Counted from the first letter of the stretch, positions 46,347 through 59,865 are shown. The stretch: DNA of 64,000 nt from Argopecten irradians (GCF_041381155.1 NC_091134.1:41871338-41935337), one strand, 5' to 3'. Made by a program: numbers and translations. The notes: generated by a model not told the origin, from the sequence alone.

Positions 46347-46446
46347 CATCCTCAATACTTCAGGGGTTACTATATATAGCTAGCTTTCATTGGTGTGAAT
46401 ATATATTATAACGACTGTGATAGTAACCCTTGGAATATCGAGGATG
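46347..46446. repeat. 100-bp foldback element
   Basis: CATCCTCAATACTTCAGGGG then TTACT pairs with AGTAACCCTTGGAATATCGA then GGATG in reverse complement, about 20 of 25 positions. The centre is AT-rich. A small MITE is likely. Confidence 0.65.
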
Positions 46447-46736
46447 TATGTATATAAATGTAAGTAGGTTTATTAGTGGTGTAGTGCGGAGTTGATTACT
46501 TTTCACCTAGTTGGAAGTTGCCCCTATTGGCTGACACGACTATGCTGGTCACGTGACAGAAACGAAGACTATTATTGGTTCAGAAAATTTTCTTCAGCTC
46601 TCGGCCCAGATCTCAGAAACCTTCTCAGCCATACGCACGCTTTTGCATCGATCCAAGAATGGAATCCTTTCTCCGTTTTGTCATTGCCATGGAACTTGTG
46701 TTTCATTGCTTAAGCGAGGCTATTGCTCGCGGACAG
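46447..46736 (+). promoter_or_regulatory. Candidate plus-strand promoter and signal-peptide-like first exon
   Basis: A TATATAAA word (46449) is followed by two inverted CCAAT boxes (ATTGG at 46526 and 46574) and GTCACGTGAC (46548-46557), the CLEAR-type E-box bound by TFEB-like factors. Then an ATG at 46659 opens 26 codons (MESFLRFVIAMELVFHCLSE, then AIARGQ) up to a splice donor CAG|GTATGT at 46736. The peptide has a hydrophobic core as in a signal peptide. No downstream exon was recognised, so the gene is unproven. Confidence 0.3.
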
Positions 46737-48425
46737 GTATGTAACCTAAGGTTTGTTCCTAGTCCAGAGTAATTAATTCAGTTAATTTAAGTTACTATTG
46801 ACTTTAAAACATAATTTATTATCTTTAAAAAAAATCACGGGATTAGCCACAAGTTATTACAACTGATGAGGTTTTCCCCAATCAATATGTTAATTAATAA
46901 TAACTGGGATTGAGAAAAATATCTTTCTGGGGTGAAAATCCCAGAATTTGAGGTTTAATACTCTTTGAATCAGTCGGAACAATACTTAGTAAACGAGGCC
47001 GCGATGCCATGGACAGACGATTAAATAAGATTAATTGGTAGCATGTTTGTATGAAGGACTCCCTCAAACTATCAAATGAATGACCTTAATATTCACTGAA
47101 GGTCACAAGGGTAAAATAGAAAACCCTTTTAGCATACCTCTATAGTCGCCACATTTTCCGAAAATGGCGGGAAAACTAGGACGTCACTCATAAAATGTAG
47201 AAAATTTATTAATGCACAGTGACTAGATCAGAGAGTGCCTTCTGAAGTATAATACACGTTTCTATGGGTAGTATTCATAAATCCCCCTTTTTCATAGATC
47301 TCTCTACAGGGGAATAACTCGCACAAGATTTTTGTCTCTTCCTTATATGGTAATTCAGTCCATCTGATAATCCTTACACATTCAATTCCAAATCATTGAC
47401 TTTCTACTGCAACAAAATCCTACTTTCCCAACTTAGATGGTAATGTTAAATTCCTACCTTTTTCTTCTTTGAAACGATATCTCGTCCCTAACCTATTTAT
47501 ACACGTGAATGTACTTAATTAAGACTTTAGTATTTGTTACCTTTTCCCTATAAATTTGGCACCAGACTATTTGTGGTAACTATGGCAACAGTTATGAAAA
47601 TGCTAACTATTTCTTTCTTGAATGTCGATCAGAATTCTGCTACTGCCCGTGCTGATATGGCCCAAATTTTTAATGACCTGAACATAAGAGTAGATCTAAA
47701 TTTGTTACATTATGGAAATGAAAAACTTGGGCAAGAACGTATATGAGAAGGATAAGTCACACAGGGTTTTGGGCATGTGCACTGACTGTGACGCTGGTCG
47801 ACCACTGATTTCCCTTTGATATCCGGCGGCGCAGCCTTTGATGTAGCTTTTGGGTGCGAGGGTTTAAACTTTATATCATGGTTTGATCTGACCAGTTTTC
47901 CCGATTGACGTTATTTAATATAATGTTTTTAAAGCATGAAAATCAGCAATTTTACCTGGTTTTTCAAAAATCAGACATTCAAAACCGGAAGTGCATTTTG
48001 TTCTATGAATATATAGGTAAAAAAAAATATTTTTTCTATCCAAAATCGTACTCAAACCATCTGAAAATTACTGAACTTTTATAACATATCAAAGTTATTC
48101 TGCTGTATTTAGCTATTTAAGAGTTTATCTAAAAATACCTAGGGACATACAGGTAATTCTACTGATCGCAAAAATGGCGGAGTTGCCAATCTCTAAGTAT
48201 ATATATCTTTCTGCTATAATAACATTCGGTATTGACGCATGCGTGTTACACATTAAAGTTATGGCTGAAAGAAGGTGTCCTCTCTTGACTGCAATTTATA
48301 GAAGATAAATCTTCTCGGGCTCTGTCGTGTACAAGCACGATACATGATTTCAGATTGGTGTTTGATGAACTTTAGATGATAAATGAAGCTACTGAATGGT
48401 GCACTGTCTCATTAAAATCGTAAAA
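46737..48425. other. Unassigned DNA, partly leader of a retroelement fragment
   Basis: No gene recognised. On the minus strand around 47855-47765 a frame reads KGCAAGYQREISGRPASQS, which may be a decayed repeat-encoded segment. The part just before 48426 may be the 5' region of the gag fragment. Confidence 0.3.
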
Positions 48426-48530
48426 ATGGGCGAAGAAAATCCCCCAGTCGTTCCCCTTCCAGCACATGCCATGCCATTCCCGCCAAAATTAGACATGAAA
48501 GGAAATTTACCAACAAACTGGCGTAGCTAG
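48426..48530 (+). pseudogene. Truncated gag N-terminus of a retrotransposon
   Basis: An ATG opens 34 codons with a proline-rich start (MGEENPPVVPLPAHAMPF) and then KLDMKGNLPTNWR, the G-N-x-x-x-N-W-(R/K) word typical of the start of gag in many invertebrate Gypsy-like elements. It stops at TAG, where the dispersed repeat begins. No pol follows, so it is a fragment cut by another insertion. Confidence 0.45.
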
Positions 48531-48534
48531 TTGA

Positions 48535-48960
48535 AGTGCGGCAGTGTGTTTTGGGAGACTGCGGTATATTCGTGTTGTGTCTTCTTGTATGGTGGAACTC
48601 TTGTCCTTTTTAAAGTGCTATATCATTGAAGCATGCCGCTGAAGACACCAAGCAACAAACTTCACCCGGTCACATTATAATTACAGCGGGCGAACCAGTC
48701 GTCCCACTCCCTGTATGTCGAGCGCTAAGCAAGAGCAGAAACTACCACTTTATAGACATTGGTATGTCTCAGCCAGAGCCTATACTTCACAGGGGCGAGC
48801 GCTCAACAGAAGACCAAAAATGAGGCGGTGTCAAGGAAGATGTTAGGAAGTATAAAGTCGGTTAGGAAGAAGAGAAAAGATAAGATTCTAAATTTAGTCG
48901 CCTTTACGATCACGCAATTTAGGGGCAGCAGGTACAGTTCTTACGCCCTACCTGCAGGGC
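48535..48960 (+). repeat. Dispersed repeat family R1, copy 1
   Basis: Words in order: TTTTGGGAGACTGCGGTATA, TTCTTGTATGGTGGAACTCT, TATATCATTGAAGCATGCCG, CCGGTCACATTAT, GAGCGCTAAGCAAGAGCAGA, CACAGGGGCGAGCGCTCAAC, and CGCCCTACCTGCAGGGC near the end. The family is found three more times in this window. Confidence 0.75.
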
Positions 48961-49559
48961 TGTGTCCTTGAGATAGGGCGTTAGAATGGTACCAGCTGCA
49001 CGCTCTACGTTACCGCAAAAGGCAACTTAATTAGGGTACCTTCGCTTCCCATTTTTCCTCATTGGTCTTCTTCTTTCCTACGTCTTCGTATCGTTTCATT
49101 GTTCGACCCAGCGAGGTAGTTCTGTCCCCATGTCTAGACACATCATACTCAATATAAAGGTAGTTTCTTCTTCTAATTAGCATTCAGCAGCACTGGAATG
49201 AGATGCCTGGTTTGCCATGTTGTGTGTTGTCTTTGGCAGTAGGCCTCTGTGAGCTATTACATGTTCTATGAAATAGTTCCGTTTTAAGAAAGAAACTTGG
49301 TACGAACATTCCGCATCCATGCGACACACTTATACCTACAGCAAGATATGATTTGACTTAAGTTTTTAAAATCGAGATTTAGGTTCTAACCACTATTTCA
49401 GACGTTACCGCCTCATTTCACTTAGGGATGACAGTTCGTTTTTTGGTTGATTGTGGCACATCCAAAGACATTTATGAATGGTCTATTCTACATGTACAGT
49501 GGTGCTTTTGTGAATATCTCTATGTTTTGGGGGCCAGTGATATATTCGTTTGGTACTTT

Positions 49560-49915
49560 GGCCCTTTTTGTAACGCTGTTTCATTGAAGCATGACGCCAA
49601 ATAGGCCGAATAACACACTTCATTCGGTCACATTATACCAGTCATCCTACTCCGTTTATACTGAACGTTATAAACCAGGTTACCAGGAGTAGAAACTACA
49701 TCAATGTACCATCTATAGATCATGATGTTTCTGCCATAGGACGGAACCCAGAGGATTTTTCACGGGGCAAGTACTCAACTAAAGTGAGGTTGTCTACAGT
49801 TCTTAGAGAAAATATGTTACCCCAAATTTAGTCGCATTTATGAGCTGTGCAACTGAGACGATAGGTATAATTCTAACATCCTACCTGCAAGACAATTAGC
49901 ATCAGTCGCGGCGGT
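49560..49915 (+). repeat. Dispersed repeat family R1, copy 2
   Basis: Diverged copy: TTTCATTGAAGCATGACGCC, TTCGGTCACATTATACC, GGAGTAGAAACTAC, GGGGCAAGTACTCAACT and CATCCTACCTGCAAGACA keep the order of copy 1. Confidence 0.65.
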
Positions 49916-50079
49916 GTTGATATGACGATAATCTTAATCACCTTATATTTTTATTAGCCAACTCTCTATACTTCATATCCACATAGACAGAATCTTATCA
50001 ATACTGTTGACTCTTCAATGTCACATAATATAAATTGGTTTTGTTTGGTTTATAAAACTATTGTTATATTATTTAAGGA

Positions 50080-50345
50080 CGGCTTCCTGTGTGTGCAACG
50101 TGTTGCGGTGTGTGTGTACGTTTAGAGAGGCTGCGGAATGTTTGATTGAAACAGTGATACTCTTGCCCTCATATTGAATAATGCCGCCAGAAACAGCACA
50201 CACCACCCGGTCACATTCCCTTCACGCTGAACGCTAATCTCAAGAAGAAACCACCACTTTCTAGACTATGATTTGTCTCGGCTAGGATACAGAACCTAGA
50301 GCCTTCCTCACAGGGGAAAGTTTTCAACTGAACCTCAACAAAAGT
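50080..50345 (+). repeat. Dispersed repeat family R1, copy 3
   Basis: Diverged copy: TGCCCTCATATTGAATAATG, CCGGTCACATTCC, AAGAAACCACCACTTT, TTTGTCTCGGCTAGGATACA and TCCTCACAGGGGAAAG. Confidence 0.6.
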
Positions 50346-50880
50346 GTGTATGCATTGTCAAGGAGATGTTATAATGTATATAGAAGAAAAGTCAGTTCGG
50401 AAGAAAAGACAAAATACAGTAGAAGGTTGCCGCTATTAGTTCCCTGTATTTATTTTATTTGTCGGACTAAAGTAGAACAACATGGATGACTGCTTATCTA
50501 AGGTTAAGGTATTGAATTCTGAAACACATGGATTTATTTTTGCAATTCCACATGTCCCTTGTAAATGGTAATACATGTTCAATCAATCATCCTTATTTTT
50601 TCACACTTCTAACTGGTGATCTCTTAAATGAATCGATTGGTAGTTTCCCGTTCAAATAGAAGAGGAAAAAATGGTTTCACGGAAAACTTTTATTTAACGC
50701 TTTGTATGTAGATACTTCAGTAGTGAAATCAATGATCCATTCAGGATCTCTTCCAGTTGATCAATCATAAACACAGGAATACTAAATCTTACAGATAAAA
50801 ACATCAAGGCATAAAAAGTATATTTGAAACATATTAGGAAAAACAATGAAGTCAACTGATGGAGATGCACGATTCATATT

Positions 50881-53800
50881 TTAAAGTTTCGTCATTTCCT
50901 TATCTGGAATATATCCATTGTTTTCATAAACCACCGGCTTGTGTTCCAGGCTTTCTTTTATTTCGTATTTATCCTTGGATATAGTGGAAGACCTGTCGAA
51001 TCGAAAGGTTTAAAATTAGCAAAACAAGTGACCAAACAAGTGAAGTGATATTATAAATATGAGAAAATATGATGAATTGCACCATCGTTTTGTTATAAAT
51101 GAATTAATTAATACAGTACAAAAACATTAAACCATTACACGACTAATGATATCTAAAAAATAATGTTAACCTATATATGTTTCCTTTTTATTTAACTTTA
51201 TTCTCTAATTGGTTCGTTAACCATTTGCATGACATTATATGGTAAACAATTCTGAAGAAGATGAAATTAGACACATACTTTCCGAATTGTTTCCCGTCTT
51301 CAATCGTCTCTGGTAACTTCCTGTTCAGCGTTTCCGGTAAATATAAAGATGACAATCCAGCGATGATGGAGACGAGTCCAAACACTCCGAGGGGAAAAAC
51401 CTTTCCGACCATTCCGCCTATTAGTGCTGCCTGAAAGCATACATCTAAATTATCTTAAAAGGAACATTGACGTTGCGAAATAATGCGGCATTACGATTGC
51501 TGGAGAATCCAAAGGAATCACTGCCTAAAATGTGTTTTGATTGTGGTAGTCAAAATCAGCCATACGCAGTTTATAAAGTTTCTATTTTTGTTTTTTTATT
51601 TGTATTCCACAGAGTTGTAAAATGTTTGCGAACTCTCCAATATGTAAATCAATAAAGTTTTCAATATGTGTTTTTTTATATATTTGTTAAAATCAAAAGA
51701 ATTTTCTGCACAACATATTATAGCGGAAAGGGAGGCGAGGGGACTGGACTGGACAGAACAAATGTAAAATATAAATTGACAAGGGCACAAAAGCATTTTG
51801 TATTTTGGTTTTAAAAAGTGGTGTGTGATATAGGTATCTGATAATCTACTTACCGAATCAGCAATGTATGGTGCTACGATTCCCCCAATCCTGGCGGCAC
51901 AGGAGCTTGCACCCATCCCAGCGTTCCTTACAACAGTAGGATATAACTCCGCCGAGTAAAAGTAGATCGTGTTAAAGGAGGCAGTCGCACCAAATTTACC
52001 AATCATCGCAAGCGCCGTGATGATTGATTGGTTTTCTGTAATGATCAATCATACAATACCAGATTTATTTGCCTTATTTGTATAGACAGTAGGTTTCAGA
52101 AAGGCAGTACTATAAAGCAGAGACCAGTTCCCGTAATCAAGAAGACAAAATACAAATGTATCCAAAACCACATGTATGACAAACGTGCTTATCGCATATA
52201 TATAAGGAATGGCGATTTTAAAATGCAAGGAATATTATTTTATAAATTGAAGGTTACATCTGTCATGGTTTTCATTTCAGATATTTAATTCGTAGCAAAG
52301 AAATAATGTTCATTTATCGAACGACTGTATTACTTTAATGGATTAAATAATACTAATAGCTATTAAAGCGGAACATTTATATGCTGACTGATGTACAACA
52401 GAATGATAAAACAGTCGAACTTCAACTAAAAAGTATGAACATTATAAATTGATTTTCTCTAAGTCGTGAAGGAGTGATGATAATTTTACCTATTTCACCA
52501 TACAGAATAGGAAATATAGTTGATGCGCATGCGCATCCTCCGAGAATCATACTGAAACAGTACATTTTCTTTCGTCCAACACGATCCACTAAAAGAAGCA
52601 CCATTGTATTTGCCGGAACTTCAACAAGTCCGGATAAAAACATGTTAAGGTAGAAATTGCCTCCCAGGTTTCCGGCATTAAGCGAAAGTCCATAGTAAAT
52701 CATGCTTACAATACACCTGAAAAATAAAAGAATTTGATATTTATAACTGCACATATTAAACTCGAGCAAAGGCACAATAGTCGTATATTTATCAGGTTGT
52801 CTGTTCGTCCGCCCGTCTGTTTGTTTGTATATATGTAACACATCTTTCCCATACCCACCTATCAAAAGAAGTAAAGACAAAGGAGGAGTGTCAAATTAAA
52901 ATAATGTATATAGCATTTTGTTTGGTATATTATGGCACCAGAATTTATTTTTTAATGATTGATATTTAACAAAAATTAAGTCACTGTGACATATTTTTTG
53001 ACACTTTTTAAGTTATATTTTCCAAAATGTTTTATTTTTAATATATAAATGCATTTTAATTCATAAAAATCATTCAAAAGTATAATTTGGTTCCAACAAA
53101 ACTGGACAAAACAGAAAATTGCCCCTCCTGTTTAACCCCCATAACAAGGGACTCCGACCTGAACTTAATCATATGTCATATCATGATGTCCTAACCCCCA
53201 AGTATCTGTAAACAAGAAATAATGCTTATCAGTCATAGCCACCAGAGGGCCCAAATTGAAACTCTTCTTTTGCTGACACCATGGTAGCCGAATCAAAAAT
53301 AAAATTACAACGATGTGCCATCAGGCTTCGCTAGCCGAATGGTTAATGGATTTTATTTTGTTATAATATTTGTTTCCTTTGTCGTCTTAATGCATTTTCT
53401 ATATTTTTTAATTCTAAATCATGACCGTGATCTTGATAAAGTGTTTGATTGCCTTGGAAAACCGACAATGTGTTTTGTCTTCACGGTAGGGATCCCTTCT
53501 TTGTCTCGTATAACAAGGTCTATGACGATATCATTAGCTAAAAGGCAATTTGGTATATACTAAAGAAAACAAAATTTTCATGCAATGCTAACTAGGCGAA
53601 TGCCGATACCTTTATTTCCTTTTGTTGCAGTAATACACTATAAAATGTTTACTATGTAAATGAAACGTCATGATGAAAGTAGACATTTTGTTTGAGATAA
53701 CTTTTAACAAAATTTTTCATATTTGCATTTTGTATGACAGAATATCATGACAATAGAATTTATCCCAAAGTCTGAAAAAGAGTGCATTTGAGCTTAGGTA

Positions 53801-56800
53801 AAAGGTATGTAAAATACTTGATCGACGGCGTGGTGGTCGTTGTCATTATAAATATAGGTCAGACGATATCACTTGACGAAGAACAAAACCCATTGCGAAT
53901 TGCGAATGAAGGTTGACATTGACAGATTGAGCAATTGACGAAAATAGAAAAGTCAACAAAGAAACACAGCCCTGTTTGAAATATCGTGCATATATATTTG
54001 AAAAAGAAATATCAAAGCAAGTTGGCTAGTACTTTAGTATTGATTATGGATAAACAATGCTGTTTACCTCTCGACATATTTTCTTGACTATGATACTTAA
54101 TGATTGTATGATCACGAAATATTGTTTGCAAAATAAAAAAAAGTTGCATTATTATTAATGCATTCATTAACTAGTAACCCCTAGTAATTTCTTTTTGCCG
54201 GTGACGAAATGGGACGGTTCTTGGAATCATTCATTTAAACATTGCATTTACCAAACTATAAGAAATACACAAAATGCAGGCGACAATAGAGAACTTATCT
54301 GTCACCAATATTTAATACATGTACATATCGACTGTACCCATGTGACATTTTGATACACATTATTTAGTTTTTACATTTCGACTCGACATATGTTTCAGAT
54401 GTAAAGCAGTTGTCGCGAAACAAAATATTGACATCAAGAGCTCGAATAATGGAGAAACCTCCGACAAAGTAATAATCTTCCTTAGAATCATCCATTTGAT
54501 GATCTGAAACAAAAATCTATCACCGGCTTTCCAATGCGTCAACTGTAGTGCCCGCCTTTTCACTTTAATGCTAATAAGTTCAGCGTCATCTGTGACTAAA
54601 AACCGGTGGTGATGCATAATTTTAACAATATAAATATATAGATATATGTACATACGTTAATGAAATATTGCGATTAGAAAACAAACACAAAGTTTATATA
54701 AATTCCTTTCCTTAGAAAGGTAATGTTTGGGAAGTATTATAAACAAAGCTTCACGAACACGTACATTCACACAGTGGCTTACCCTTTTAGTTTGTTCTAA
54801 ACAGGTTCAAGAAGTAATTTTAGTTCACTGATAGGGGGCAAATAAAAACCTCATTTAAAATACGAAGAACGAACAAGGACAAACCCTGATCCTGTATATT
54901 TAAACATCTACAGTAGTAAGCAGCAACTCTATAGACTTGCCAATTGAATAGGATGACCAGCGTCCGCAGTAACATGACCCGTGTGGAAAATAACTGCCAT
55001 ACCCTTCCCGTGGGTTCCGGGGTAGAGTTATTAATTTCCTTCTCGAAAACATTCTTTTCGATAACCACCTTGTTGACTTTGGCTGCCTTCTGCAGAATCT
55101 CGTTGGCCTCCTCGTACCTCTGTTTACTTATCAACCAACGTGGTGATTCAGGAATCAACCTTGAATGAATGAATAATAATAAATATAAATGCTGAATTGA
55201 TTTAGGAAAGACTCACAATGATTTCGCGCCTGACAAAATGAAACAATGTGTGATTGTACTGAACTTACCACCAGTAGACAACAAACAATATGGCGGGCGC
55301 TGAACATATAATGTTGATATAGAACCAATGTCTCGCAAAGTAACTAACTCCTGCTACCAGCATCAAACCCACAGAAAAGAAATACTCGATGACTATCCCA
55401 GCGTACTTCCGTTTGGATGGACCAACAAGTTCAACACCTTGAGAAAAAACAACAATATCACAACATTATGAACTGGATAGTTTATGTTATTTCGAGATAT
55501 AGTTATATTGAAAATAAAGTGCATACAATTACTTTTGATCATCAACCCTCGGCAGGCCTTGGGTTGATAAGACAAAATCTTTCACTCGGGTTGAGATAAT
55601 CATGTCCACTTGACAGACCCATGTAAGATCATATCAATCAAAAGTGGCATTAGTCATGTTGAGAAAGTATTCAACTTTGAAACGTGTTTTATATTCAGTG
55701 GTGAATCTTAGCTCCAGAAAAAGTGTAAATGACCATATAAGTAACAAATCACCCCATGGGTGCACGGGATTGGCCAAGAAGCCTTTTTTTTCTAAATCCT
55801 TTTAGGACCAAATAAAGTTCTGGAATAGGACTCGCGCTGGTGTAACAGATGACTTTTGAAAATAGACTATCTAATCGCTCAACCCAGACCCACTCTTCAT
55901 AAATATAGGGAACGCTATACCGTCCTCTACTAGTGAACGAGAGTTTGTGAGAAGTCATATATCTGCAGTTTACAGACCTACTGTCAACCAGGACAGTGGG
56001 CGCTTACATACCTATGAATTAAAGCCGCTTTGCGATCACATCATACAAACTTACTATCAAATAGAACAGGGGATTCTATTATGTATATCAGTCTGCAGTC
56101 CATCTCCTTTACAATGTTACGTTTGACCATACAACATACTTCACATATGAGTTTACTAAAGCATTTGTTCCAAAGTTCATATGGAAATAAAACATCAAGC
56201 TTAATAATAATACCAAACATTGTGATTTACCAGAATCGGTTAATGGAGTGAAACGAAGGGAGGTTACTCTGATATATAAGAATGATAACCTACTCACCAA
56301 GAACAAATCCCACCGGGAACACTCCCTGTGTGGTGGCTCCTATGGCCGTCATGATGACGGCGTACACCTCGAAGGACGAGGACCAGGACATTCCAAACGC
56401 CAGCCCCACCATCATCATCAGTGATAGATTAAATGTGAGTCTTCGTCCCAATCTGGTGGAAAAAACAATTGAGTTTTGGTTCACATAGAGACCAAAGATA
56501 TAATACAATATATATATTTTCTGTAAAATGATATCTTCCCTAAACCAGCAATTAAGATCATTTGGCATTGGTTAAAATGCTCATCAGAGAGCACCAGTAT
56601 GTCCGAAATTGGTTTTATATTAATGTCAGCTACATATCCGACGCTTATCATGCTTATTTAGGGAATATAAGTTTACTCTCATCCGTACCACTATGAGATA
56701 GGTAATATCACAGTACCAGTTGTACTCTTTATTACTCACGCATCTGAGAGAGTGCCAAAAACGATGGCGCCGACGAGCTTCCCGGCGAAGAAAAGTGACT

Positions 56801-58247
56801 TGACCAAGGACGTTAAGGGTTTGTCGCCGCAGACTATGTTAAACTGCGAATTATTGCCAAACAAAATTACATGTAATGTATATTATTTTATATTCATAGT
56901 GACATAGTACAAACAACAAAAACGCGTATCAACATTTAGTGACGACACTTTCAAATAAAAATATTTTTATATTGCACTTCAATATGCCAGTTCGTGTATT
57001 TACAAGCATTTGAAATATACTGTATCACATCTAACAGTTTTTCATATTAAAAAAAGCGAGGATATTAATCCATGTCATTAAGAGAAGAAAACACGAAAAA
57101 CACTTTTATTAAGTGTACTGTAAACCAAAGTATTTTCGTGTGTTCATATTTCTTTCACAACCTTTTCGCGCTGATTTAATTTCGCGTTTAAGATTGCGAT
57201 GGTTCTATACTGCACCTTTTACAAACATTCCTTAACTTAAAGGAATTTCTTAACTTAAAACTGCTCAAAGAAAAGCGTTATGGAAATAAAAGAAAAATAC
57301 TTAAGTTTAGGAGCTTTCAATAAAATCTGAAATGCTTTCCTATGGGAAATTTGAAGTTCATGAATTCCTTAAATTTAAGAAATGTTCGTAAAACTTGGCC
57401 TTGTACGCAAAAAAATTTCAGGGGATTTAATTTTCGCGCATTCTAACAGCTCCGTACGATACGCGAGATTAAATTGCACTCAAAGATAAGTTGCTTTACA
57501 GTATAAGCTTTCAAAAATTACTTTGGAAGTAAATGTTTCTTTAAACACAGCATCGCTGTAGACCCATTCAGAACATTCCACGAGAGAAGCGTTGATCGGT
57601 CTACTGGAGTTATCGAACTTTACATCATTCACATCAAACGAGTATAGATGGCACTGATCGTAGTCATGTGTGTCGTCATCAGATGGAGGAGGTATGTAAT
57701 GGTTGATTAGGTTCTGCTGGTAAGTACTCTGTATAGCGTAGGTATCGTTATCGATACCTGGTATTTTACACCTGTATTAAAATAAAGCAAACATTTAAAT
57801 GATATAAAATATCAATGAAATAATGTTTTATGAGGAGGCAGGCATTTTCACACCATCCACAATAATTCTGAATACAAAAAGAGATATAAGTTAAGCAAAA
57901 TATATATATAACAATCATTTCACAATAAAATCGTCAACAACCTTCAAGGAATCCTAGTGTTGAAGAAATCGAGCGGCACATCCAGCCCCATATAATACAT
58001 TGCATACAGATGACACTGTCCTTAAATAACCCTAGCTGTTAGTAGGACGTTCCACCTAATAAAACATTAAAAACCACACAATCATCGAACAATTCCATAC
58101 TGACCTGTGATTCGGAGAATTCAGAAATATCACTGACATAACCGCATACAGCCCATTAAAGAGAATACTCAAACATATCAGACAAAACAGATATTTCTGA
58201 TAAAATCCAAACTCTCCTATTTTTAACAGAACTTTGTCCAGTTTCAT
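50881..58247 (-). CDS. SLC22-family organic ion transporter (10 exons, 570 aa)
   Basis: Exons 5' to 3': 58247-58105, 57771-57522, 56843-56740, 56452-56298, 55437-55269, 55159-54941, 52716-52490, 52035-51854, 51430-51279, 50992-50881; total 1713 nt, in phase throughout. The protein starts [14 protein letters not shown], has TM1 at about 19-42, an external loop with Cys and two N-glycosylation sites (NSS, NAS), then the MFS word LGRR (167-170), IPESPRW (276-282), DRVGRKK (391-397) and [10 protein letters not shown] (451-460). This is the SLC22 signature set for polyspecific cation, anion or carnitine transport at the plasma membrane. Substrate cannot be told. Intron 6 has a GC donor (CAATTG|GCAAGT), with the AG acceptor at 52717. 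The last exon gives a polar tail ending EMTKL. A TATA-like ATAAAA lies about 65 nt above the ATG. Confidence 0.9.
57116..57503. mobile_element. ~390-bp MITE in intron 2 of the transporter
   Basis: Ends TACTGTAAA and TTTACAGTA are inverted repeats. The interior has TTTTCGCGC, AATTTCGCG and paired words (CTTAACTTAAAGGAATTTC against GAATTCCTTAAATTTAAG). TACTGTAAACC ends with TTTCGCG words are common in bivalve MITEs, recalled from general knowledge. It ends only 18 bp from the donor of exon 2. Confidence 0.65.
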
Positions 58248-59047
58248 TTTGATGTGAAGATGAAGACCCAGTTTCTATGAAATAGCTAATGTACATTGTA
58301 GAGAGTCGTTTTATCTCAAGAATGTTTACTCAGTAGATAAAAACTGTAATCAGGTAATTGCTGTGTGGTGTCATAACCTCAGATTGTTTTCTGTAAACAA
58401 AGGTTTAATTTTGATAGTGGTTATATCTTTCAATGATATACAAACATTATCGAATATTGTTATCTGTTTTCCAGTTTTGATGTACATGCAAAGGGGAAAG
58501 ACAATATGACATATCAAAGGGCTATACCATGACATTTTAAAAATAGCGGGATATATATTTTAAGAAACACATGCATTGATTACGGGTTATTGAACTAAAT
58601 GTCAAAAGAAAGAAAATAATTTAAAAGGATATATTGTAAATGTTCGTAAAACACTAAGGGTCATTTAAGTTTTATAATGTCTTACAAGGGGGTACGGAAA
58701 AAATATATCAGGTCCATAAAAATGTTGTATTAGACGAAGTGAAAGCCCAACATTGTTGATGTACACAACATCAAATATTTCTGTATCACCCCTGCAGAAC
58801 ACTTTATAACGCCATTATCACACTGATGACCTTTTTGGACTGTGATGACATTTCTGGACTGAGTTCATATAACTGATAACCTACTTACATGTAACACTGC
58901 TTCAAGTTCATTAAAATATGTGAGTTTAGTGTTTCGTTAAACTCATAACGGTGCTATAAATTCATGTCGTATGAAGTGGCATTTCAACTTTTTATTAACT
59001 CACTGACCTAATGTTTACTTCATAAGGCAGTTTTTTTTACTCATATT

Positions 59048-59260
59048 GATTATATTCGGCTCGCGAAACAAACCACCTGTCCAGTCTGCTTGTTTGCAGA
59101 TATCACGCCTGTTAAAAGTGATGTCACAATCACCGATGACGTGATGATCATCACTTTTCAACACGTAATATCAAAATCAATATTCGCTGAATAGCTACCG
59201 ATGTCGTATCCTTCTCGCCCAATTTAATTCCAAGTATTTTCCAGAGGTGGGATAATATTA
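59048..59260 (+). repeat. Direct repeat, copy 1
   Basis: Words CGAAACAAACCACCTG, TTTGCAGATATCACGCCTG, GTGATGTCACAATCA, GTATCCTTCTCGCCCAATTT, AAGTATTTTCCAGAGG, matched at 59650-59865 in the same order. The copies are about 600 bp apart. Confidence 0.65.
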
Positions 59261-59649
59261 TTCGTTATATAGTGTTTTATAAGGGTGATATGAACATATA
59301 TTGGCTCTATGAAAAATTGAGAATACGGCTTTCATCTCTCCTAATACATCAATTGTCATTTAGACTGAACGTACGTATCTCCGTATCACTACATTAAACC
59401 TATGTAAAAATCTCTATCTCACCTATGGCCTATCCCGACTCACATAACATATAGCTTACTTCACACTACTTTTCTAGTTCAAGTTCATGCAAAATATGAA
59501 GTTGGCAACTTTTCGTTTTTCTCATGAAAAAATGTGATATAATTTGGTGTCCAACCGCTTGACAATGACATTATATCTTTCTAATAAATACGCTCGCTTA
59601 CTTTATTTTTACTTCATTAGAAAAAAATATTCCCACCTAGAGTATGTCC

Positions 59650-59865
59650 TATTAGCTTTTCAAAACAAACCGCCTGTAAGTCTATATGTTTGCAATATCA
59701 CGTCTGGTATATAATGTATAATGTAAAAGCGATGTCACAATCAGGCATTACGCCATCTTCAGAAGCTATGCGTGAATATCTACACACATGTATCCTTCGC
59801 GGCCAATCAAAATTCGAGTATTTTTTTATACCAGAGGAGGGAAAATTGTCACAGCCAAACATTAT
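59650..59865 (+). repeat. Direct repeat, copy 2
   Basis: CAAAACAAACCGCCTG, TTTGCAATATCACGTCTG, GCGATGTCACAATCA, GTATCCTTCGCGGCCAATCA and ACCAGAGGAGGGA follow the order of copy 1 at 59048. Confidence 0.65.
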
